24,358 nucleotides of DNA, from the NCBI RefSeq assembly GCF_022771645.1, contig NZ_JALFCU010000103.1, positions 1 through 24,358 on the forward strand, given 5' to 3'. The notes below the pieces were generated by a model. That model was not told the origin of the DNA. It saw only the letters and a program-made list of their open reading frames with translations, and did not search any database. Source of the stretch: Selenomonas sp. (GTDB lineage Bacteria > Bacillota > Negativicutes > Selenomonadales > Selenomonadaceae). Each line of letters opens with the position of its first letter. The first letter of the stretch is position 1. Made by a program: the position numbers and the translations under genes. Below, piece after piece: positions 16,256 to 22,434 of this stretch.

Positions 16256-17677
16256 TTACTTGTTGATTTCCGTCCACGTCTCTTCGAGCTTGCGGACGAT
16301 CTTCGCATGTTCCTGCTCCGTCAGCGTGACTTTCGCACGATAAATGAAGCACGCGATGACGAGGAAGATGATCGGCACGGCGAACATGATGAACTGGAAG
16401 TGCACGAGGCTGTCCGGCGTGATGTCGGCGGCCGTCGCGCCGCCCGTCATGCCGACCCAGATGGCGACCATGCCGATGACGCCGCTGGAGATGGCGCCGG
16501 CGAGCTTGTCGACGAGCGGGCGCACGCAGAGGCAGACCGCCTCGTCGCGATGGCCGAGCTTCAGCTGGCCGTACTCGACGGAGTCCGTGATCGTCATGAG
16601 GACGACGAGGAAGACGAGCGGCTGCGGCAGCGCGAAGAGGCCGGCGCCGAGGAGCGCCATCGGGACATTCGTGCCGCTCATCGCATAGATGACGAGCGCG
16701 AGGACCATGATGGCAACGGAGGCGAAGAACAGCTTGCGGCGGCTGAATTTCGTCGTCAGCGCCGGGAACAGCGCAACGGCCAAGAGGCCGATGATCGTGT
16801 TGATGACGCCGAGGATCGAGAACTTGGTCGCATCACCGATGACGTAGATGAAGTAATACAGGTTGAAGTTGTTGACGACGTTGATGCCGAGGCCATAGAC
16901 GAGGTACGCGATGGCCATCCAGAGGAGCTGGTCGTTCTTCGTGAGGACTTTGAACACGTCCTTCGCCGACGTGTCCGTCTTGTTCTCGCGCAGCGCGCTG
17001 TCCTGCTCTTTCGTGCCGAGGCCGAGGATGATGGCGCCGAGCGTCGCGATGCCGCCGCCGATGCAGGAGAAGGCGAACCAGCCCGTCGGGTCGCCCGCGC
17101 CGCCATTCTGGTTGACGGAGAAATACAGCACGACCGGCATGACGATGACCGTGACGAGCTGGCCGCCGAACACGGAGCCGATACGCGCGACCGTCGCCGT
17201 GATCTCGCGCTCATGCGAGTCGAACGACAGCGCCGGGATCATCGACCAGATGGCGACATCCTTCGCGCTGTAGAAAATGTCCATGATGAAATAGACGATG
17301 GCGAACAGGATGAGGTACGTCGTCGGGCTCGAAGCCGCGAGGCCGCCGAAATCCGTGAAGAGCGCCGCCAAAGAGATCGCTGCGACGAACGCGCCGACAA
17401 TGACCCACGGCTTGAAACGGCCCCAGCGCGTCTTCGTCTTGTCGATGATGTTGCCGATGAACGGATCGACGAACAGCTCCGCGATGCGCAGGATGAGGAT
17501 GATCGTCGTGACGATGCCGATCATGTACTGGTCGTGCGTCGCGTTGCCGGAATTGAACAGGTTGCTCGTGACGAAGATCATGAAGTACGTCGCGAGCATC
17601 GCGTAGAAAACGTCGTGACCGAACGTGCCGCACGCATATGCGATGCGCGGCCACACACTGCCTTTGCTTTGTGCCAT
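16256..17677 (-). CDS. GPH family galactoside:cation symporter (LacS/MelB type, no IIA domain)
   Basis: A 473-residue inner-membrane protein of the glycoside-pentoside-hexuronide:cation symporter family with about 12 membrane helices. Signatures seen: the N-terminal ELFVDPFIGNIIDKTKTRWGRFKPW, which is the GPH loop motif with the key Asp residues, SAKDVAIWSMIPALSFDSHERE, and the C-terminal VEYGQLKLGHRDEAVCLCVRPLVDKLAGAISS characteristic of LacS. The protein ends soon after the last helix (TLTEQEHAKIVRKLEETWTEI), so the PTS IIA-like regulatory domain of streptococcal LacS is absent. With lacZ and an alpha-galactosidase downstream, it probably imports lactose and/or melibiose-type galactosides with H+ or Na+. 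The start is set at the ATG at 17677 (MAQSKGS); AGGGGG lies 12 nt upstream, a long spacing. The frame is open 29 codons further, but that stretch is basic and lacks a ribosome binding site. Confidence 0.92.
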   Translation of the reverse strand: MAQSKGSVWPRIAYACGTFGHDVFYAMLATYFMIFVTSNLFNSGNATHDQYMIGIVTTIILILRIAELFVDPFIGNIIDKTKTRWGRFKPWVIVGAFVAAISLAALFTDFGGLAASSPTTYLILFAIVYFIMDIFYSAKDVAIWSMIPALSFDSHEREITATVARIGSVFGGQLVTVIVMPVVLYFSVNQNGGAGDPTGWFAFSCIGGGIATLGAIILGLGTKEQDSALRENKTDTSAKDVFKVLTKNDQLLWMAIAYLVYGLGINVVNNFNLYYFIYVIGDATKFSILGVINTIIGLLAVALFPALTTKFSRRKLFFASVAIMVLALVIYAMSGTNVPMALLGAGLFALPQPLVFLVVLMTITDSVEYGQLKLGHRDEAVCLCVRPLVDKLAGAISSGVIGMVAIWVGMTGGATAADITPDSLVHFQFIMFAVPIIFLVIACFIYRAKVTLTEQEHAKIVRKLEETWTEINK

Positions 17678-17726
17678 GGTAATCTTTATCCCCCTGATAT
17701 ATCGATTACGTTTCAGATATGAAATT

Positions 17727-18329
17727 TTATGCCTTGACGGCTTTGATGTACGCGATGATGGCATCTGCCAGCTTGTCGAGCGGCTGCTTGCCCGTATTCA
17801 CGACGAGGTCGTAGTTCTGCCCCTCGCCCCAGTTGCGTCCTGTGTAGTAGTTGTAGTAGCGGGCGCGCTTCTTGTCCTCAGCGTCGAGCTCCTTCAGGCT
17901 CTTGCCCTCGTACGCCGTCTTGCCGCGCTGCTCGCGGAACTCATCGTCCGCGCACGCGAAGATGGCGAAATGGTTCGGCTCGTCGCGCAACACGTAGTCC
18001 GCGCAGCGGCCGAGGATGACGCAGCTGCCGTCGGCGACGAGCTTCTTGATGGCCGCCGACTCCGAGAGGAACATGCCGCGGCTCGACTCGCCCATGTGCG
18101 TGCCGAACGAATGGAACGGCATGAAATGCATGGCGAGCGGCTGCACCTGCTTCTCCATCGCGAGGAGTTCTTCCTCGCTGAGGTCGTTGATGCCGAGCTT
18201 CGCCGCCGCGATGTGGACGATCTGGCGGTCGTACAGCTTCACGCCGAGCTTGTCGGCGAGGATGCCGGCGAGCTCGCGGCCGCCGCAGCCGTACTGGCGG
18301 CTGATGGAAATCACGAATTTGTCACTCAT
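17727..18329 (-). CDS. Cytidylate kinase-like family protein
   Basis: A 200-residue soluble protein of the cytidylate-kinase-like P-loop family (Pfam PF13189 type). The N-terminus VISISRQYGCGGRELAGILADKLG is the family's nucleotide-binding loop. Then come KLYDRQIVHIAAAKLG, CVILGRCADYVL (the AAA/kinase-like GRxAD motif), RGKTAYEGKSLKELDAEDKKRARYYNYYTGRNWGEG (lid-like, Arg-rich) and YDLVVNTGK (ends at about 180). True CMP kinases are around 220 residues with a fuller P-loop; what this subfamily phosphorylates is unknown. The start is set at the ATG at 18329 behind AAGGGGG. The frame runs upstream to 18467 but has no ribosome binding site there. It is the first gene of the galactoside operon, 49 bp before the transporter. 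A metabolic or regulatory kinase role in this operon is inference only. Confidence 0.85.
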   Translation of the reverse strand: MSDKFVISISRQYGCGGRELAGILADKLGVKLYDRQIVHIAAAKLGINDLSEEELLAMEKQVQPLAMHFMPFHSFGTHMGESSRGMFLSESAAIKKLVADGSCVILGRCADYVLRDEPNHFAIFACADDEFREQRGKTAYEGKSLKELDAEDKKRARYYNYYTGRNWGEGQNYDLVVNTGKQPLDKLADAIIAYIKAVKA

Positions 18330-18359
18330 ACGCGTGTCCCCCTTGGACGTTGTGTCTTG

Positions 18360-18375
18360 TTGTAAACGATTTCCT
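18360..18375. promoter_or_regulatory. cre-like (CcpA) site in the operon leader
   Basis: The sequence TTGTAAACGATTTCCT fits the cre consensus WTGNNARCGNWWWCAW at every position but one (C for A near the end). It lies about 30-45 bp upstream of the kinase-like gene, inside the transcribed leader, where a bound CcpA would act as a roadblock. It could also be a second site for the same LacI-family regulator as at 18504. Confidence 0.5.
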
Positions 18376-18503
18376 TTTTTCTCGCAAAACAAGGCACGAA
18401 TGGAAAGATTGCGAACATTTCGAGCGTTCCATCCAAGCCGCAAGCCGTTGACGTCCCTTTCATCCACCGCCTGCGTCCCTTATGCCCTTCCGGAAACATT
18501 CTC

Positions 18504-18515
18504 GAAAACGTTTTC
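18504..18515. promoter_or_regulatory. LacI-family-type operator at the galactoside operon promoter
   Basis: GAAAACGTTTTC is a perfect 12-bp palindrome with the central CG typical of LacI/GalR operators. Relative to the predicted start near 18523 it covers about +8 to +20, a classic repressor position. The regulator gene is not in the window. Confidence 0.65.
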
Positions 18516-18529
18516 TCTTGACAATTCAC

Positions 18530-18558
18530 ATTATAGCCCACCCCCTTCCAAAATGCAA
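18530..18558 (-). promoter_or_regulatory. Sigma-A promoter of the galactoside operon
   Basis: On the minus strand a -35 TTGCAT (18558-18553) and a perfect -10 TATAAT (18535-18530) are separated by 17 bp. Transcription should start near 18523, leaving a leader of about 195 nt before the kinase-like gene. That leader holds the palindromic operator and the cre-like site; no coding sequence is supported in it. Confidence 0.8.
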
Positions 18559-18604
18559 GCGCTTTTTTCGAGTTTTTATCAAAATACGCGGATTGCTCGC
18601 GCTA

Positions 18605-18654
18605 AAGCAAAAGAAAACGGCTTCTGTCGCTGAATGCACGACTGAAACCGTTTC
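18605..18654 (-). terminator. Rho-independent terminator after htpG
   Basis: On the minus strand GAAACGG-TTC-GTCG (18654 down) pairs with CGAC-GAA-CCGTTTTC (ending 18613), with two single mismatches and a 9-nt loop. It is followed by a T-rich run TTTTCTTTT. It lies about 20 bp past the htpG stop. Confidence 0.75.
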
Positions 18655-18674
18655 TAATAAGCAGATATTCCGTT

Positions 18675-20633
18675 TTATTTCGCCATGAGTTTCGCGACCT
18701 TGTTCGCGAAGTCGACGGGGTTCTCCGGCAGGATGCCTTCGATGAGCAGCGCCTGCGTGTAGAGGAGGTCGCAGTAATCCTTGAAGTCCTGGCTGTCCTT
18801 CCCTGCATCATGGAGCGCCTGAAGGCGCGTGAAGAGCTCATGATGCGGATTGATCTCGAGGATGCGCTTCGCCTTGAACAGCGGGTTCTTCATATCGGAG
18901 AACGCCTGCTCCATCGAGAGCGACGGGCCGGCTTCGTCCGCGACGAGGCAGACGGCTGACGACTTGAGGCGCGCGGAGACTTTGACGTCTGCGACCTTGT
19001 CGCCGAGCACGTCCTTGATGTCCTTCATGAGGTCGCCGCTCTGCTTCTGGAGCTCTTCCGTCTCCTTCTTGACCTCCTGGCTCTCGGCGTCGTCGAGGTC
19101 GAGGTCGCCGCGGCTGATGGAGTGGAATTCCTTTTCCTCGTAGCTGTGCAGCGTCTCGAGGCAGAACTCGTCGACCGGGTCGAGGAGGTACAGCACCTCG
19201 ATGCCCTTGTCTCTGAGCGTCTCCATCTGCGGCAGGCTCTCAATCGTCTCCTTGTCCTTCGCCGTCGCGTAGTAGATTTTCTTCTGGCTCTCCGGCATGC
19301 GCTCGACGTATTCTTTCAGCGTCACGAGCTTGCCTTCCTTCGAGCTCATGAACAGCAGCAAGTCCTTCAGCTTGTCGCGCGTGTCGGAATCGCCCGAGTA
19401 CATGCTGTTGTACACGCCGATCTTCAGTGACTTGCCGAACTCGTTCCAGAATTTCTCGTAGTCATCGCGCTTGTTCTTCAGCTTGCGGTCGAGCGCCTTG
19501 AGGATGTTTTTCTCGAGCGCGCGGCCGATGACCTTGAGCTCGCGGCTCTGCTGCAAGAGCTCGCGCGAAATGTTGAGCGAGAGGTCCGGCGAATCGACGA
19601 GGCCTTTCATGAAGCGCAGGTAATCCGGCAGCAGGTCCTTGCACTTGTCCATGATGAACACATGGCGGCTGTAGAGCTGCAGGCCCGGCTCATAATCCTG
19701 CTGGTACAGGTTGAACGGCGCGTGCGCCGGGATGCAGAGGAGCGCCGTGTACGACACGCTGCCCTCGGCCTTCGTGTGGAAGACCTCCATCGGGTCTTCC
19801 CACTCGTGGAACTGATTTTTGAAAAATTCTTTGTATTCTTCGTCTTTGATGTCGGACTTGTTCTTCGTCCAGAGCGGCTCCATGGAGTTCAGCGTGCGGA
19901 CTTCGACTTTCTTCTCCGGCTTCGCGTCCTTGATGGGCTTGCCGTCCGCGTCCTTCGGGATTTCTTCCGTCTCCCAGTTCATCTTGATCGGATAGCGGAC
20001 GTAGTCGGAATACTTCTTGACGAGGCCCTGGATTTTGTAAGGATCCGTGAAGTCCTCCTCGGACGCGTCGCCGTAGAATTCTTTCGCAAGCTGGATCGTG
20101 ATCGTCGTGCCGCGCTTCTCCTTCTCGGCCTCTTCGATCGTGTAGCTGCCGTCCGCCGTCGACTCCCACTTCCATGCCTGCGATTCGCCCGCCTTGCGCG
20201 TGAGGATCGTGACCTTCTCCGCGACCATGAATGCCGAGTAGAAGCCAACGCCGAACTGGCCGATCATGCCCTTGTCGTCGATGCTTTCGTCGTTTTCCTT
20301 CGCCTTCTTCAGCTGGTCGAGGAACGCCTTCGTGCCCGACTTCGCGATCGTGCCGATGTTGTCGACGAGCTCGTCCTTCGTCATGCCGATGCCGTTATCG
20401 GCGATCGTGAATGTATGGCCGTCTTTGTCCGGCACGAGGAAAATTTCGAACGCATCATCACCCTCGAGGAGGTCGCGGTTCGTCAGGCTCTCGAAATGCA
20501 CCTTGTCGAGCGCATCCGACGCATTCGAAATGAGCTCGCGCAGGAAGATCTCGTGATTCGTGTAGATGCTGTGGATCATGAGGTCGAGGAGCTCGCGCGT
20601 CTCCGCTTGGAATTCATGGGTTTCTTTCGCCAT
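18675..20633 (-). CDS. htpG: Molecular chaperone HtpG (Hsp90)
   Basis: A 652-residue cytosolic Hsp90, an ATP-dependent chaperone dimer. The GHKL ATPase domain (1-220) shows the catalytic Glu and Mg-binding Asn in LRELISNASDALDKV, DNGIGMT, the lid region and GQFGVGFYSAFMVAEKV. The middle domain follows with SLNISRELLQQSRELKVIGRALEKN, including the ATP-sensing Arg region. The C-terminal dimerisation domain ends NPVDFANKVAKLMAK. It is somewhat longer than E. coli HtpG (624), with an extra Asp/Lys-rich stretch (KDADGKPIKDAKPEKKVEV) in the middle domain. The ATG at 20633 is chosen because MAKETHEFQAETRELL is the family N-terminus; AAAGG lies 10 nt upstream. An in-frame upstream ATG at 20675 lies inside the CIRCE operator and is not used. 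It is monocistronic with its own promoter and terminator. Confidence 0.97.
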   Translation of the reverse strand: MAKETHEFQAETRELLDLMIHSIYTNHEIFLRELISNASDALDKVHFESLTNRDLLEGDDAFEIFLVPDKDGHTFTIADNGIGMTKDELVDNIGTIAKSGTKAFLDQLKKAKENDESIDDKGMIGQFGVGFYSAFMVAEKVTILTRKAGESQAWKWESTADGSYTIEEAEKEKRGTTITIQLAKEFYGDASEEDFTDPYKIQGLVKKYSDYVRYPIKMNWETEEIPKDADGKPIKDAKPEKKVEVRTLNSMEPLWTKNKSDIKDEEYKEFFKNQFHEWEDPMEVFHTKAEGSVSYTALLCIPAHAPFNLYQQDYEPGLQLYSRHVFIMDKCKDLLPDYLRFMKGLVDSPDLSLNISRELLQQSRELKVIGRALEKNILKALDRKLKNKRDDYEKFWNEFGKSLKIGVYNSMYSGDSDTRDKLKDLLLFMSSKEGKLVTLKEYVERMPESQKKIYYATAKDKETIESLPQMETLRDKGIEVLYLLDPVDEFCLETLHSYEEKEFHSISRGDLDLDDAESQEVKKETEELQKQSGDLMKDIKDVLGDKVADVKVSARLKSSAVCLVADEAGPSLSMEQAFSDMKNPLFKAKRILEINPHHELFTRLQALHDAGKDSQDFKDYCDLLYTQALLIEGILPENPVDFANKVAKLMAK

Positions 20634-20668
20634 TTGGTATCTGCCTTTCTGCATAAGATTCATTGTTA

Positions 20669-20695
20669 TTAGCACTCAACGTCTTCGAGTGCCAG
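20669..20695. promoter_or_regulatory. CIRCE element (HrcA operator) upstream of htpG
   Basis: Plus-strand arms TTAGCACTC (20669-20677) and GAGTGCCAG (20687-20695) are separated by exactly 9 bp, the CIRCE architecture TTAGCACTC-N9-GAGTGCTAA. One arm is perfect and the other matches 7 of 9. It covers about +6 to +32 of the predicted htpG transcript, so HrcA would repress htpG until heat or unfolding stress. Confidence 0.92.
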
Positions 20696-20706
20696 CCACG
20701 GCTCTT

Positions 20707-20735
20707 ATGATAACGCAGAAAGAGCAAAAAGTCAA
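20707..20735 (-). promoter_or_regulatory. Sigma-A promoter for htpG
   Basis: On the minus strand a -35 TTGACT (20735-20730) and a -10 TATCAT (20712-20707) are separated by 17 bp. The predicted start is near 20700, placing CIRCE directly downstream. The -35 abuts the stop codon of the upstream ABC gene (20737). Confidence 0.8.
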
Positions 20736-20736
20736 A

Positions 20737-22434
20737 TCACTTCTTTGCTTCGTCAATCATTCCATTTCCGTCCAGCACGATCGTGCGCGTCTGCCTCATG
20801 GCGGCGCTCCAGCGGTGCGTGACGGAAAGCACGGCGCGGCCGGCGGAACAGCGGCGGATGGCGGCGAGCAGCTGCGCCTCTGTCGCGCTGTCGAGGTGCG
20901 ACGTGCATTCGTCGAGCAGCAGGATGCGCGGCTCGCAGACGATGGCGCGGGCGAAACCGAGCAGATGTCGCTCGCCCTCGGAAAATCCTGCCGATGCGGT
21001 AGCCGTCGCGAGCCCTTGCGGCAGGCTGCGCACCGCCGCGCCCAGGCCGGCGACGGAAAGCGCCTGCCAGATCATCGCGTCCGTGACGCTTTCGTCGCCG
21101 AGCGCCAGCTGGTCGCGCACCGTGCCGGGCACGGCCGTGAACGCCTGCCCTGCCACGCCGTACAGTTTGCGGCGATCGGCAGGAGGCACCGCTGCCGCCG
21201 GCCGCCCGCCGACGAGCACCGCGCCCGACTGCGGCACGTAAAGCCCCGTCACGAGGCGCAGGATCGTCGTCTTGCCCGCGCCCGTGCGGCCGCGCAAGAC
21301 GACGTGCTCGCCGGGGCGCACGGAAAACGACAGATGCGCGAGCACGGGATGCTCGGCGTCATAGCCGAACGTCACGTCACGGAACACGATGCAGGGCGCA
21401 TCATCCAAAGCCGCAACGAAATTGCCCTCCGCTGCGGCTTTTCCTGTCTCTGAGGCAGCATCACGCATGTGCGGCAATTCCTCCGCGTCGAGGAACGCGC
21501 GGATGCGACCGAGCGCGGCGGCCGCCGCCTGGATCGTCTGGATCTCCATGCCGAGCGCCGCGAGCGGCTCGAAGACCGCGAGCACGTACGCCGTCATCGC
21601 GACGGCATCGCCAACGGACAACGCGAACAGCACGCGCGTCCCCTCGCCGGCCGCAAGCACCATCATGACGGCAACGACAGCCGCGCCCGCCGACTGGATG
21701 ACGGGCGAATAGACGGAATCGTAAAAATTCGTGCGATCCATCGCACGGTAGCCGTCGTCGAGCGCCGCGCCGTAGCGACGCTCCATCCACGCTTCCGCAC
21801 CGAGCCCACGGATCATGCGGAAGCTCGCGAGCGTCTCGGGAATCACGGCGACGATGCGCGCAACGGCCGAGCGGTTCGCCGACTGCGCCGCGCGCACGCG
21901 CCGCTGCACGCAGCGCGTGAACAGGAACAGCACGGGGAGCGCGATGCAGAGCAGGAAAAACAGCCCATGGCTCGTACAGAACACCGCCGCGAGGATCGCC
22001 ACGATGCGCAAGCTGTTCGCAAAGAGCGACAAAATGCCATCCGTGAACAACACGTCGATGGCGTCGACATCCTTGAGGAACAGCGCCGCCGTCGTCCCGG
22101 ATGCATGCTCCGTGAAATATGCGGCCGGCAGCTTCGGCAGCTTTGCCGCCATGCGGCTCCTGAGGTCGTGCATGAGCCGCTGGCCGATGGCGACGATGCT
22201 CGCATTCTGCCCGCTTTCGAAGAGTCCGGCCAGCGCGCCCGCCGCAAAATAGCCAAAGCCGAGCACGACAGCCAGCCGCCCGTCACCGAGCGCGTCGATG
22301 AACCGCCCGAGCACGAGCGGCGGCACGAGCGCCGCCGCGGATGCGAGCAGGATGAGCGCGAGCGTGGCAAGGCATGCGCGCGGGAAACGGCGCATGAATG
22401 CCAGCAGCATGTCACGATAAAACGGTTCCTGCAT
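20737..22434 (-). CDS. ABC exporter half-transporter, catalytic-site subunit
   Basis: A 565-residue type IV (exporter) half-transporter: six membrane helices (about residues 1-310), then an ATPase domain (about 345-565). The ATPase has an A-loop Tyr (VTFGYDAEHPVL), Walker A GRTGAGKTT with K388, Q-loop GVAGQAF, Walker B ILLLDE with catalytic E509, and H-loop H540 in SVTHRW. Its signature motif is degenerate: FSEGE (484-488) instead of LSGGQ. Paired with the upstream subunit, which has the reverse pattern, this gives one canonical and one degenerate ATP site, as in TM287/288- or BmrCD-like heterodimers. The start is the ATG at 22434 after AAAGGAG; it overlaps the upstream gene by 23 bp, so synthesis is coupled. 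Substrate unknown; multidrug or lipid export is the usual guess for this class. Confidence 0.88.
   Translation of the reverse strand: MQEPFYRDMLLAFMRRFPRACLATLALILLASAAALVPPLVLGRFIDALGDGRLAVVLGFGYFAAGALAGLFESGQNASIVAIGQRLMHDLRSRMAAKLPKLPAAYFTEHASGTTAALFLKDVDAIDVLFTDGILSLFANSLRIVAILAAVFCTSHGLFFLLCIALPVLFLFTRCVQRRVRAAQSANRSAVARIVAVIPETLASFRMIRGLGAEAWMERRYGAALDDGYRAMDRTNFYDSVYSPVIQSAGAAVVAVMMVLAAGEGTRVLFALSVGDAVAMTAYVLAVFEPLAALGMEIQTIQAAAAALGRIRAFLDAEELPHMRDAASETGKAAAEGNFVAALDDAPCIVFRDVTFGYDAEHPVLAHLSFSVRPGEHVVLRGRTGAGKTTILRLVTGLYVPQSGAVLVGGRPAAAVPPADRRKLYGVAGQAFTAVPGTVRDQLALGDESVTDAMIWQALSVAGLGAAVRSLPQGLATATASAGFSEGERHLLGFARAIVCEPRILLLDECTSHLDSATEAQLLAAIRRCSAGRAVLSVTHRWSAAMRQTRTIVLDGNGMIDEAKK

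Noticed and set aside
16029..16352. A 107-codon minus-strand frame covering the palindromic repeat
   Set aside because: It is the repeat read as protein (ending SPLGEGAEFD, a familiar artefact of such repeats) and it overlaps the transporter's 3' end out of frame.
16244..17722. A 492-codon plus-strand frame opposite the GPH transporter
   Set aside because: Shadow frame with extreme Asp/Glu/Arg content; the minus-strand frame has clear membrane helices and family motifs.
17696..17724. Possible internal promoter before the transporter (TTTCAT, 17 bp, TATATC)
   Set aside because: The matches are weak and the predicted start would fall just after the ribosome binding site, leaving it out of the message.
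20634..20675. An upstream in-frame ATG for htpG at 20675
   Set aside because: It lies within the CIRCE operator and adds residues not seen in HtpG; the family N-terminus begins at 20633.
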